The notes: a model not told the origin generated them from the letters alone. DNA of 64,000 nt from Streptomyces scopuliridis RB72 (GCF_000718095.1 NZ_JOEI01000025.1:1-64000); one strand, 5' to 3'; positions 23,763-34,664 are shown, counted from the stretch's first letter. Numbers and translations are program-made.

Positions 23763-25069
23763 AGCGGCCGTCCCTGCGCACCGGAGTCCGGTGGAAGATC
23801 AGCATCGCGATCGCGGCGGTCGGCGCGCTGGTCGCGGTGGCGCTGAGTCTGGTGGTGCACAACTCGGCGCGCGTCTCCATGCTCGACAACTCGCGCGAGG
23901 TGCAGCTGGAGCGGCTGCTGTTCGCGCAGCGGATGTACGACTCCACGAAGGAGCCCAAGCTCGGCACGAAGCTCAATGACCCGGCGCTCCCGCACGATCT
24001 GCACGTGAAGATGAAGCAGGGCCGGCGCGCGACCTATGTGCAGGAGACCGCGAGCGGTGTGCCCGATGTCTGGGCGGCCGTCCCGCTGAGCAACGGCACG
24101 GTGCTCTCGCTGCACAGCAAGTTCGCCGACTCCACGACGATCATGAAGGATCTGGACCGGTCGCTGATCATCGGTTCTGTCTCGGTGGTCTTCGGGGGCT
24201 GCGCCCTGGGTGTGCTGATCGGCGGGCAGCTCTCGCGCCGGCTGCGCAAGGCCGCCGCGGCGGCCGGGCGGGTCGCGCAGGGCAATACGGAGGTGCGCGT
24301 CGGGGACGCCGTCGGCGGCGTCGTACGGGACGAGACGGATGAGCTGGCCCGCGCGGTGGACGCGCTCACCGACGCGCTGAACGAGCGCATCGAGGCGGAG
24401 CGCCGGGTCACCGCGGACATCGCCCATGAGCTGCGTACGCCGGTCACCGGCCTGCTGACGGCCGCCGAGCTGCTGCCGCCCGGCCGCCCCACGGAGCTGG
24501 TACGGGACCGGGCCCAGGCCATGCGCACGCTGGTCGAGGACGTGCTGGAGGTGGCGCGGCTCGACAGCGCCTCGGAGCGCGCCGAACTCCAGGAGATCGC
24601 TCTCGGCGAGTTCGTCGAGCGGCGGGTGGGGGTGCTGAACCCCGCGATCAAGATCAAGGTCGTGCACGAGTCCTGGGTCAATACCGATCCGCGCCGGCTG
24701 GAGCGCATCCTGGGCAATCTGCTGGCCAACGCCGCCAAACACGGCGGGACGCCGGTCGAGGTGACGGTCGAGGGCCGGGTGGTGCGCGTACGGGACCACG
24801 GCCCCGGCTTCCCGGAAGCCCTGCTGCGGGAGGGCCCGAGCCGCTTCCGTACGGGCGCGACCGACCGCGCGGGCCACGGCCACGGTCTGGGCCTGACCAT
24901 CGCGGCGGGCCAGGCCCGGGTTCTCGGAGCGCGGCTGACCTTCCGGAACGCGACGCCGGAGGGCATCGAGGGCCGGGACGGCTCGGGCGGCGCGATCGCG
25001 GTCCTCTGGCTCCCGGAACACGCCCCGACGACGACGGGCAGCTTCCCGATACTGAAACTGCCGGGCTGA
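23759..25069 (+). CDS. cseC: CseC sensor histidine kinase
   Basis: A 436-aa membrane kinase sensing envelope stress. Two membrane segments (ISIAIAAVGALVAVALSLVV near residue 23 and VSVVFGGCALGVLIG near 145) flank a roughly 110-residue extracytoplasmic loop. HAMP, the HisKA H-box (DIAHELRTPVTGLL) and the HATPase N, G1 and G2 boxes (NLLANAAKHG, DHGPGFP, GHGLGLTIA) follow in order. The 4-bp overlap with cseB indicates coupled translation. There is no terminator hairpin in the 14-nt gap to the convergent VOC gene. Confidence 0.94.
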   Translation: MKRPSLRTGVRWKISIAIAAVGALVAVALSLVVHNSARVSMLDNSREVQLERLLFAQRMYDSTKEPKLGTKLNDPALPHDLHVKMKQGRRATYVQETASGVPDVWAAVPLSNGTVLSLHSKFADSTTIMKDLDRSLIIGSVSVVFGGCALGVLIGGQLSRRLRKAAAAAGRVAQGNTEVRVGDAVGGVVRDETDELARAVDALTDALNERIEAERRVTADIAHELRTPVTGLLTAAELLPPGRPTELVRDRAQAMRTLVEDVLEVARLDSASERAELQEIALGEFVERRVGVLNPAIKIKVVHESWVNTDPRRLERILGNLLANAAKHGGTPVEVTVEGRVVRVRDHGPGFPEALLREGPSRFRTGATDRAGHGHGLGLTIAAGQARVLGARLTFRNATPEGIEGRDGSGGAIAVLWLPEHAPTTTGSFPILKLPG

Positions 25070-25083
25070 GCCCGCCCCAGGCC

Positions 25084-25524
25084 CTAGGCCCATTCCTTGT
25101 CGAGGTCGAGGTCCTCGCGGGGCTGGGTGAACGAGAACCAGTTGCCGGAGTCGTCCCGCAGGATCGCCTCCGTACCGTACGGGCGCTCCTGCGGCGGCTG
25201 GATGAACTCCACACCGCGCTCCCTGAGCTTCTGGTAGTCCCCATGGATGTCGTCCGTGGCCAGCGCCCCCGCGCCCAGCACGCCCTTGGCGACGAGCGCT
25301 CTGACCGCCGCGGCGGACTCCTCGTCCATCACCGGGCCGCCCGGCACCATGAGCGTCAGCTCCACTTCGGGCTGGTCCCTCGCGCCGACCGTCACCCAGC
25401 GCGTCCCTCCCTCGCCGAGCGTCATGTCCGTACGCAGCTCCAGGCCCAGCTTCTCGGTGTAGAACTTCTTGGCCCGGTCCTGGTCCAGGACCCAGACGGT
25501 GGAAAGGGCAAGACCCTTGATCAT
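25084..25524 (-). CDS. VOC-family (glyoxalase/dioxygenase fold) protein
   Basis: A 146-aa vicinal-oxygen-chelate protein from ATG 25524 (RBS GGAGCG). It has two beta-alpha-beta-beta-beta halves; VWVLDQDRAKKFYTEKLGLEL at the start and ILRDDSGNWFSFTQP at the end are typical. Many such proteins are annotated as glyoxalases, bleomycin-resistance-like or extradiol dioxygenase-like without known substrate. It converges with cseC and does not appear functionally tied to it. Confidence 0.83.
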   Translation of the reverse strand: MIKGLALSTVWVLDQDRAKKFYTEKLGLELRTDMTLGEGGTRWVTVGARDQPEVELTLMVPGGPVMDEESAAAVRALVAKGVLGAGALATDDIHGDYQKLRERGVEFIQPPQERPYGTEAILRDDSGNWFSFTQPREDLDLDKEWA

Positions 25525-25623
25525 GAGGCGCTCCTTCGGAGGTGTGGTGCCGGTGGCGGGCGGGGCCTGCCCCGTCACCGCGGGCGACTGTCCACACCCC
25601 GATGCTGACACGCACCACTGACA

Positions 25624-25657
25624 ACGGCCCCCGGCGCTGGTGCGCGCCGGGGGCCGT
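25624..25657. terminator. Hairpin terminator after the MFS exporter gene
   Basis: Perfect 14-bp arms at 25624-25637 and 25644-25657 with a 6-nt loop. It lies just past the MFS stop (25688, minus strand) and upstream of the VOC gene, so it should end the exporter transcript. Confidence 0.8.
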
Positions 25658-25687
25658 GTGCCGTGCCGTGAGTCGTACGCCGGAGGT

Positions 25688-27304
25688 TCAGGCCGACTGT
25701 GTGATCCTGCCGTCCGCCGCCGGGGCCGGGGCCTGGTCGGCCTCGTCGGCCGGCTTCGGCTCCCCGCCCCGCAGCGGGACCTCCTTGACGAAGAACGCCG
25801 CCACGAAACCGATCACCGCGATGGCCGCGCCCAGAGTGAACGCCGCGTGCGTACCGGTCGACACCGCGTGCTGGTACGCCTCGCGCACCAGGTCCGGCAG
25901 CTTCGCCAGGCTCGCCGCGTCCAGCTGCGTCGACTGCTCGGTGACGCCGGCCCCGCCCGCCCCGGCGCGGGCGGCCATCTCGTCCTGCACCCGGCTGGTG
26001 AACAGGGCGCCCATGATGGCCGCGCCGAAGGAGCCGCCGAGCGTACGGAAGAGGGTGGTGGTGGACGAGCCGACGCCCATGTCCTTCATCTCGACGCTGT
26101 TCTGCGCGACCAGCATGGTGATCTGCATCAGGAAGCCCATGCCCGCGCCGAGGACGGCCATGTAGAGGCCGGAGGTCAGCCGCGAGGTACCGGTGTCCAT
26201 CTGCGCCAGCAGGAACAGGCCGACGACCATCAGGGCGCCGCCCAGGATCGGGAAGATCTTGTACTTGCCGCTGCTGGTGGTGATCCGGCCCGCGATCAGC
26301 GAGACGACCATCATCGACAGCAGCATCGGCAGCAGGAGCAGTCCGGAATTGGTGGCCGAGGCGCCCTGTACGGCCTGCTGGTAGAGCGGGAGGAAAAGCA
26401 CCGCGCCGAACATCACGAAGCCGGTCAGGAAGCCGATCACGGACATCAGCGAGAAGTTGCGGCTGCGGAAGATGTGCAGCGGCATGATCGGCTCGGCGAC
26501 CCTGGTCTGCACGAAGACGAAGCCGACGAGCGAGACCACGCCGATGGCGATCAGCTCCATGATCATCGCGGAGCCCCAGGCGTACTCCGTACCACCCCAG
26601 GTGGTCACCAGCACGATCGCCGTGATGCCGACGGTCAGCAGCGCGGCACCGAGATAGTCGACCTTGGCCTTCGTCCGGTCCTTGGCGGGCAGATGCAGGA
26701 CGGCCGTGATCATCACGAGCGCCAGCGCGCCGAGCGGGAGGTTGATGTAGAAGCTCCAGCGCCAGCCGAGGTGGTCGGTGATGGTGCCGCCGACCAGTGG
26801 TCCGCCGATCATCGCGAGCGCCATGACGCCGGCCATCATGCCCTGGTACTTGCCACGCTCCCGGGGCGGGATCAGGTCGCCGATGATCGCCATCACGCCG
26901 ACCATCAGACCGCCGGCGCCCAGGCCCTGGACGGCCCGGAAGCCGATCAGCTGGCCCATGTCCTGGGCCATGCCACTGAGCGCCGATCCGATCAGGAAGA
27001 CCACGATCGAGGTGAGGAAGACACCCTTGCGGCCGTATATGTCGCCGAGCTTGCCCCAGATCGGCGTGGAGGCGGCGGTCGCCAGGGTGTACGCGGTGAC
27101 CACCCAGGACAGATGCGCGAGGCCGCCCAGCTCACCGACGATGGTCGGCATCGCCGTACCGACGATCATGTTGTCCAGCATCGCCAGCAGCATCGCGATC
27201 ATGAGCGCGAGCAGCACCACGCGCACACTGCGCGGCTGTGGCTCGGGTTTCTCCGCAGTCTCTGGGCCTTCTGGCTGCTTCGTCTGCTTCCCGGTCGGAC
27301 TCAT
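25688..27304 (-). CDS. MFS drug exporter, 14-TM DHA2 family
   Basis: A 538-aa multidrug-type exporter with about 14 membrane segments. Signature motifs are present: motif A (GKLGDIYGRKGVF), the LDNMIVGTAMPTI motif of the DHA2/EmrB-QacA group in TM1, and motif C-like GPLVGGTITDHLGWRWSFYINLP. Proton-driven export of a hydrophobic compound is expected. ATG 27304 follows GGGGAG. It is divergent from a TetR-family gene, with two inverted repeats between them, the usual drug-inducible exporter/repressor pair. The inducer is unknown. Confidence 0.92.
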   Translation of the reverse strand: MSPTGKQTKQPEGPETAEKPEPQPRSVRVVLLALMIAMLLAMLDNMIVGTAMPTIVGELGGLAHLSWVVTAYTLATAASTPIWGKLGDIYGRKGVFLTSIVVFLIGSALSGMAQDMGQLIGFRAVQGLGAGGLMVGVMAIIGDLIPPRERGKYQGMMAGVMALAMIGGPLVGGTITDHLGWRWSFYINLPLGALALVMITAVLHLPAKDRTKAKVDYLGAALLTVGITAIVLVTTWGGTEYAWGSAMIMELIAIGVVSLVGFVFVQTRVAEPIMPLHIFRSRNFSLMSVIGFLTGFVMFGAVLFLPLYQQAVQGASATNSGLLLLPMLLSMMVVSLIAGRITTSSGKYKIFPILGGALMVVGLFLLAQMDTGTSRLTSGLYMAVLGAGMGFLMQITMLVAQNSVEMKDMGVGSSTTTLFRTLGGSFGAAIMGALFTSRVQDEMAARAGAGGAGVTEQSTQLDAASLAKLPDLVREAYQHAVSTGTHAAFTLGAAIAVIGFVAAFFVKEVPLRGGEPKPADEADQAPAPAADGRITQSA

Positions 27305-27338
27305 CGTCCCCACTCCCCTGTACTTCCCCTGGTACTTA

Positions 27339-27402
27339 CTTGCCGCCCGGCAAGCTGACTACACTGGGGTAAGGTAGACCTCTACTTGCCGGGCGTCAAG
27401 TA
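27339..27402. promoter_or_regulatory. Twin operators between MFS exporter and TetR repressor
   Basis: Two dyads share the core ACTTGCCG. Site 1 (27339-27354) is a perfect CTTGCCG-CC-CGGCAAG. Site 2 (27383-27402) is TACTTG...CAAGTA with an 8-bp centre. Both lie in the 121-bp divergent intergenic region, about 35 and 80 bp from the exporter ATG and 70 and 25 bp from the TetR ATG. This fits auto-regulated TetR binding at both promoters. Confidence 0.72.
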
Positions 27403-27425
27403 AGTTATTTCTCGGGAGAGCACCC

Positions 27426-28004
27426 ATGGGCAGCACACAGCACCCTCGGCGGGGGAACACCCGCCAGCGCATCCAGGACGTCGCGCTGGAGCTCTTCGCC
27501 GAGCAGGGGTACGAGAAGACGTCGCTACGGGAGATCGCCGAGCGGCTGGATGTCACGAAGGCGGCGCTGTACTACCACTTCAAGACCAAGGAAGACATCC
27601 TGATCAGCCTCTTCGAGGATCTGGCGCGCCCGCTCGACGACCTGATCGCCTGGGGCGGCACACAGCCGCACAGCCTGGAGACCAAGCAGGAGATCCTGCG
27701 CCGCTACAGCGAGGCGCTCCAGGGCGCGGCCCCGCTCTTCCGCTTCATGCAGGAGAACCAGGCGACCGTCCGCGAGCTGAGCATCGGCCATACGTTCAAG
27801 GAACGGATGATCGACATGCTCGATCTCATCCAGGACCCGGACGCGTCCCTGAAGAACCGGGTCCGCTGCGTCAGCGCGCTCTTCACGATGCACGCGGGCA
27901 CTTTCGCCCTCAGAGACGTCGAAGGAGACCCCGAGGAGAAGCGCGAAGCCATCCTGGAGGTCTCCATCGAGCTGATGAGCCAGGCTCATCGGGTCACACC
28001 TTGA
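27426..28004 (+). CDS. TetR-family repressor of the divergent MFS exporter
   Basis: A 192-aa regulator. The HTH is at about residues 10-57 (RIQDVALELFAEQGYEKTSLREIAERL...KAALYYHFKTKEDIL), an exceptionally typical TetR head. The C-terminal helical domain is the ligand/dimer part. Its divergent position to a DHA2 exporter and the two dyads between them indicate ligand-relieved repression of the exporter and of itself. Its last 11 bp overlap the 3' end of the convergent M23 peptidase gene. Confidence 0.92.
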   Translation: MGSTQHPRRGNTRQRIQDVALELFAEQGYEKTSLREIAERLDVTKAALYYHFKTKEDILISLFEDLARPLDDLIAWGGTQPHSLETKQEILRRYSEALQGAAPLFRFMQENQATVRELSIGHTFKERMIDMLDLIQDPDASLKNRVRCVSALFTMHAGTFALRDVEGDPEEKREAILEVSIELMSQAHRVTP

Positions 28005-28707
28005 CGCCCACCGAGCGCAGGAACGGGACCGGGTTGACGGCCGAGCCGTAGTTCGGGGTCGTACGGATCTCGAAGTGCAGGTGCGGACCGCTGGAGTTAC
28101 CGGTGTTGCCGGAGAGTCCTATCAGCTTGTCGGTCGTGACCTTCTGGCCCACGTACACCTTGATCTGGGACAGGTGCGCGTACTGCGAGTACGTGCCGTT
28201 CTTGTGCTTGATCACGATCGCGTTGCCGTACGCGGGGCCGTCACCGGCGCCGTTCGGGCCGGCCTTGACGACGGTGCCGCCATGGACGGCGTGGACCGGC
28301 GTGCCGACCGGAACCGCGAAGTCCTGGCCGGAGTGCTTGTGCGCCCACATGTTGCCGCCGAGGCCGAAGCCGGCGCTGAGCGTGTAGCGCTTGACCGGGT
28401 CGGTCCAGGAGACGGCCTTCTTGGCGTTCGCCGCGGCCTTGGCCTTGGCGTCCTTCGCGGCCTTCGCCTTCTGGGCCTTGACGTCGTCGGCCTTGGAGGC
28501 GGGCTTGGCCTGGACGGCGGCCTGGTGCGCGACGGTCGGGACGGTCGAGCTGGTGGCCGTGGCGCCGGTGGCCGCGTCACCACCGGTCGCGGCGAACGCG
28601 GCCCCGGTTCCGGCCGCCAACGACACTCCGAGTCCGGCAGCCAGGACACCGGCACGGGTACGAAGGACGGACGGTCGGGTCAGACGGGACAGCTTGCGCT
28701 GCGACAT
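27994..28707 (-). CDS. Secreted M23 (LytM-type) peptidase
   Basis: A 237-aa protein from ATG 28707 with GGAGG 9 nt upstream. N-terminal signal peptide (basic start, then VLAAGLGVSLAAGTGAAFA), an Ala/Lys-rich linker, then a LytM zinc-metalloprotease domain with the metal motifs HSGQD and HLHFE and the GNTGNSSGPHLHFE signature. It cleaves peptidoglycan cross-links or helps remodel the wall. Length is normal for streptomycete M23 proteins without LysM. Its long 5' region (28708 onward) was checked for a c-di-AMP riboswitch and did not match. Confidence 0.9.
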   Translation of the reverse strand: MSQRKLSRLTRPSVLRTRAGVLAAGLGVSLAAGTGAAFAATGGDAATGATATSSTVPTVAHQAAVQAKPASKADDVKAQKAKAAKDAKAKAAANAKKAVSWTDPVKRYTLSAGFGLGGNMWAHKHSGQDFAVPVGTPVHAVHGGTVVKAGPNGAGDGPAYGNAIVIKHKNGTYSQYAHLSQIKVYVGQKVTTDKLIGLSGNTGNSSGPHLHFEIRTTPNYGSAVNPVPFLRSVGVKV

Positions 28708-29188
28708 ACGGGTAAACCTCCGGGCATCAAGGGACCCGGCACACGAGAGCCGGGCTGGCCTCACCTTGGTAACCCGGGCCCCACCTCATCCCAAAACACC
28801 CCATCTACGGCATCACGTCGTAGTGATCCCCGCGGCAGTACGCCCCTTGACGCCCCCGACAGACGCGCCACAGCCGTGCACTATTTACCGATTTCAACCT
28901 GTTTAATCGCACGTGAAACACCATCGAACCGGCAGCCGTGCCCGGCGCCCGGATCCGCCGACGCCCTCCCGCCGAAAGACCTGCCCGCGGCAAGGCCGAA
29001 CGTCCCGCCCGATGCCCGGCGCCGCCACTATTACGGCTAGTAGGGTCGGAAACGCCTGTGCTGCTTGTCACGGCCGCCGGGTAGGAATGCCTTCCGATTC
29101 AGGACCAAAGTCCCGGTTACTCCGACCGCTCCACGGCAAGCACCCACCGCCTCGTACCGCGGGAATCCCGCCCAAGGGGGACACCACC
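28708..29188. other. Divergent intergenic region between M23 peptidase and Trypco2 genes
   Basis: About 480 bp without a credible gene; the frame open from 28913 has no coding character before 29189. It must hold the two divergent promoters. Visible elements are an AT-rich patch near 28880-28915 containing CACGTG, a short hairpin ATCAC/GTGAT near 28813-28828, and TAGTAGGGT near 29037-29045 as a possible plus-strand -10. The leader of the M23 gene is about 100 nt or more and GC-structured, but I could not assign a known riboswitch. Confidence 0.5.
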
Positions 29189-29542
29189 ATGACCGCCCCG
29201 TCCGACGGCCATGACTTCGACGGCATCGAACTCGCCGACGCCATCGAGTCCGTACGTGACCAGCTCCTCGACGCCGCCACCCGCGCCACGGACCGGCCCC
29301 TGGCCTTCGAGGTGGGCGACATCCAGATGGAATTCACGCTGGAACTCCGCAAGGAGGCCAAGGGCGGGGCCAAGGTCAAGGCCTGGGTGGTGGAGGCGGG
29401 CGCGGACGCCACCCGCACCACGGGCCGCACGCACAAGGTCGCGTTCACCCTGAAACCCCGGGACGCCCGCAGTGGCGCGCCGTGGAAGGTGGGCAACGAG
29501 GACCACGGCAGTACGGCCGGATTCGGCCGCGGAGCACGATGA
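29189..29542 (+). CDS. Trypco2-domain protein (trypsin-co-occurring)
   Basis: A 117-aa protein from ATG 29189 (GGGGGA 7 nt upstream). The core, LADAIESVRDQLLDAATRA followed by LAFEVGDIQMEFTLELRKEAKGGAKVKAWVVEAGA and a KVAFTLKPR strand, is the Trypco2 pattern. Such domains occur next to trypsin-like peptidase-NACHT/STAND proteins in actinobacterial conflict systems, where they are thought to act as effector or sensor adaptors. Its stop overlaps the start of the protease-NACHT gene (ATGA), so the two are translated together. No membrane segment or signal peptide. Confidence 0.8.
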   Translation: MTAPSDGHDFDGIELADAIESVRDQLLDAATRATDRPLAFEVGDIQMEFTLELRKEAKGGAKVKAWVVEAGADATRTTGRTHKVAFTLKPRDARSGAPWKVGNEDHGSTAGFGRGAR

Positions 29543-31617
29543 GCGCCGCCCGCGTCGTCGCCGTACGGGGACAGACGCAGGGCACGGGCGTGCTGCTCAC
29601 CCCGCGACTGGTGCTGACCTGCGCGCATGTGGTCGGCGACGACGACAGGCCGATGATCGCCCACCCCGACCGGGCGGGGCAGGTCACCTCCGAGGTCCAG
29701 TGGCGCGACGAGGACATCCAGGTCTTCGTCACGGCCTGGCACAGAGCGGCGCGACGGGAGTGCGACGGCTACCCCGACACGGCGCGCGCCGCCGCCGAAC
29801 AGGCCGAACTGCACGAGCTGGAAGCGGAGTTACGGACGCGGTTCCGGCAGAACGCGTCCCTGCTCGCCCTCGCCCAGACCCCGCTGCTCTGCGCGGTCAT
29901 CTGCGCCCTGCACCGGCGCAGACGCGGTCTCCTCCCGGACACCCGCTGGGACCTGTACCGCTCCACGCTGGCGATGCTCCTCGGCAGCCGGGACAGCCAA
30001 CGCGAGATCGGCCGTCCCGAAGGCATCTCGATGGGCCTGGAGGAACACCAGGAGCTATTGCAGTCCGTCGCGATCTGGCTGGTACGGGCAGGTCAGACAC
30101 AGCTCTCGCACCAGGACGCCGAGCGCCAGATCGAGGTGGCGATGCGGCGGCTGCCCCAGGTGAGCGCGCAGGGCCCGGCGGCGACCGTGCTCACGCATCT
30201 GCTGAACCGCAGCGGCCTTCTCCAGGAACGCGGCGACAGGGCGGTCCAGTTCATCCACCGCACCTTCCAGGACTATCTGGCGGCCCGCGCGTTCATCGAG
30301 GGCGGATCGCTCATGGAGCTGCTCCAGAACGCCCATGACGAGCGGTGGCACGACACGATCCTGCTGGCCGTCGGACACTGCCGCCCCCATGAGATCCGGG
30401 GGCTGATCGGCGGCCTGCTCGCCGCCGGGGAGGCCGCCTCCGACCGTACGCGGCGCGAGGAACTGTACGTACTCGCGGCCCGCTGTTTCCTCAACGCGGT
30501 CGTGGTGGACGAGACGGTCGCCGAAGAGGTCGCCGCGCATGTCCGCGCCATTCTTCCGCCCCACCCGATGGCGCCGGAGGAAACACTCGTCTCATTGGGG
30601 CCTTATGTACTGCCCTTCCTTCCCGGACCAGCCGATGTCGATTCGGTGACAGCCAAACGCGTCGCCCGTCTCATCTGCGAAATCGGCGGCCCGGAGGCCA
30701 TTCCCTTCGCGCGTCCGTACGCGCTGCACGAAAGCGTCTCGGTGCGGTCGCAGTTCGCGATGAGCTGGAGCCGATTCCCGGCGGAGGAGTACGCGCGGGA
30801 GGTACTGGCCCGTATGCCGTTGGCGGACACCACGCTCGTGGCGACCGGTGCCGACCAATTGCGGCACCTTCGCGAACTGCCCGCCGTCGAATCACTCGGA
30901 CTCACGGGCAGTTGCGACGGAGCACAACTCCGTACGTTTCTTCCGGGCGTCGACTTGAGAGACCTGCACGTCCGCTCCAACAAAACGCTCGACGAGCTGT
31001 CGTTCCTCCGTGAACTGCCGCAGCTGAACGCACTTGGTTTGTCCGGCTGTTCAGCTCTGAAAGACCTCTCGGGGCTGCGGGAGTCACGGATCGAAGTACT
31101 CCGCATGGACGTGGGCCGGCTGACGCACGCGGATCTCTCCCCCATCCATCAGATGCCGAAACTGACGGGGCTGCGGCTCATCTACGGAGATTCGCCGCTC
31201 ACACAACAACTGCCCACCGCACACCCCGAGGTGGAGAGCCTCATCGTCGAGTGCGATAAACCGATCGACTTCTCCTCGCTCCCGGAGTGGTCCTCGCTCC
31301 AGTTCCTCAGTTTGTCGTTCGGCTCATGCGCCTGGCTGGTCCACAGCGGCCGAAGCATGGCCCCCGCTCGACAGGTCCGCAATCTCAGAGTGCGTGTCCG
31401 GTCGGGATATGCGGGACTGGCACACCTCGCCGAGATCTTTCCCGCCCTCTCGCTGCTCGAAATCACCACGGAGGTACCGGAGAGCCGCGAGCTGGATCTG
31501 ACTGCCCTGCAGAGCCTGCGCGGCCTCCGGGTGGACATCGTGTCACTCCGACACGCCGTACCGCCCACCGTCGTCGGCGGCGAGCCCTTCGGCGACCGGC
31601 TGACCGTACGCGGCTAA
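29539..31617 (+). CDS. Trypsin-NACHT-LRR STAND protein, internally deleted
   Basis: A 692-aa ORF. Residues 1-60 match the start of a trypsin-like serine protease (GTGVLLTPRLVLTCAHVVG, catalytic-type His30). From about 61 (VFVTAWHRAARREC) the sequence matches the later half of a NACHT module, with the winged-helix-like ALAQTPLLCAVICALHRRRRGLLPDTRWDLYRS. A helical region and leucine-rich repeats at about 430-680 follow. Protease Asp and Ser, and Walker A and B, are all absent; related proteins are roughly twice as long. This suggests an in-frame deletion of several hundred residues. Codon 98 is TTA (29830-29832), the bldA-dependent codon. G+C falls in the LRR part. Confidence 0.72.
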   Translation: MSAARVVAVRGQTQGTGVLLTPRLVLTCAHVVGDDDRPMIAHPDRAGQVTSEVQWRDEDIQVFVTAWHRAARRECDGYPDTARAAAEQAELHELEAELRTRFRQNASLLALAQTPLLCAVICALHRRRRGLLPDTRWDLYRSTLAMLLGSRDSQREIGRPEGISMGLEEHQELLQSVAIWLVRAGQTQLSHQDAERQIEVAMRRLPQVSAQGPAATVLTHLLNRSGLLQERGDRAVQFIHRTFQDYLAARAFIEGGSLMELLQNAHDERWHDTILLAVGHCRPHEIRGLIGGLLAAGEAASDRTRREELYVLAARCFLNAVVVDETVAEEVAAHVRAILPPHPMAPEETLVSLGPYVLPFLPGPADVDSVTAKRVARLICEIGGPEAIPFARPYALHESVSVRSQFAMSWSRFPAEEYAREVLARMPLADTTLVATGADQLRHLRELPAVESLGLTGSCDGAQLRTFLPGVDLRDLHVRSNKTLDELSFLRELPQLNALGLSGCSALKDLSGLRESRIEVLRMDVGRLTHADLSPIHQMPKLTGLRLIYGDSPLTQQLPTAHPEVESLIVECDKPIDFSSLPEWSSLQFLSLSFGSCAWLVHSGRSMAPARQVRNLRVRVRSGYAGLAHLAEIFPALSLLEITTEVPESRELDLTALQSLRGLRVDIVSLRHAVPPTVVGGEPFGDRLTVRG

Positions 31618-31631
31618 GACGGGCCCATGCA

Positions 31632-31681
31632 GAAGGGGCTGCCCCGGAACCGTGGGAAACACGGTCCGGGGCAGCCCCTTC
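31632..31681. terminator. Bidirectional terminator between STAND gene and clpC
   Basis: Long arms at 31632-31654 and 31660-31681 pair over 22 bp with one unpaired base and a 5-nt loop (GGAAA). It lies between convergent stop codons and is one of the strongest hairpins in the window. Confidence 0.88.
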
Positions 31682-31707
31682 AGTCACTGACCCCAAGGGC
31701 GTGAGCC

Positions 31708-34230
<2,523 letters not shown>

Positions 34231-34664
34231 CGTTAATCGCTCCTCAGAGCGGTCAGGCAGTAAAGGGGTCGGTCCCCTCCCTGTCCTTCCGCAGCTTAGT
34301 CCCGCAAGCGGGGACCGCTCATTCCAACTGCCGACTACCTGTCCCAGGCTCCCAGCCCCGAACGCCGGACAACAGCTCCAACCCGATGGTGCGAGACGAT
34401 GTTCCCGCAGGCCAGGCATATACCCCCACCATCACTACGCCGATGGCGAACGTGAGACGCCCGGTAACCGCGTGTCGCCCCTTCCCACTAGGAATGTCTT
34501 ACCCGCAAGCAGTGACACTCCATGCGGCGCACCCCGGTTCCCTCCGCTACGGGCGAACACCCTTGCGCTCCCGAACGCGCTCGCGCGCCCCCGAGTTGGA
34601 AACTCTCCGCGATCGAATGCGGACCCAGCGTAACTCCGGGCGGGGTTGGGGAGTTGCCCCGGGT
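34231..34664. other. Divergent intergenic region between clpC and the SCO3374-family gene
   Basis: 434 bp with no convincing gene. On the minus strand TAAGCT (34298-34293) could be the clpC -10. Directly upstream lies a near-palindrome at 34299-34315 (GTCCC-GC/GCGGGGAC type), a candidate regulator site. The right half is moderately AT-richer and would hold the promoter for the plus-strand gene at 34665. The frame open from 34386 runs into that gene but lacks coding character before 34665. Confidence 0.5.
34299..34315. promoter_or_regulatory. Near-palindrome in the clpC promoter region
   Basis: GTCCCGC, two bases, then GCGGGGAC: an inverted repeat with one extra G in the right arm. It ends one base before a TAAGCT -10-like box for clpC on the minus strand, a position suited to an activator or repressor. 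It does not match the HAIR consensus, and only loosely resembles CGC-GCG ClgR sites. Confidence 0.35.

Noticed and set aside
28708..29060. c-di-AMP (ydaO-type) riboswitch ahead of the M23 peptidase gene
   Set aside because: Streptomycete wall-hydrolase genes often carry one, but I found neither the conserved 5' GGGGAACC-type core nor the 3' GACAGCTAAC-type segment in the leader on the minus strand.
34231..34340. HAIR (HspR) or CIRCE element upstream of clpC
   Set aside because: No CTTGAGT-N7-ACTCAAG or TTAGCACTC-type repeat is present; only the near-palindrome at 34299-34315.
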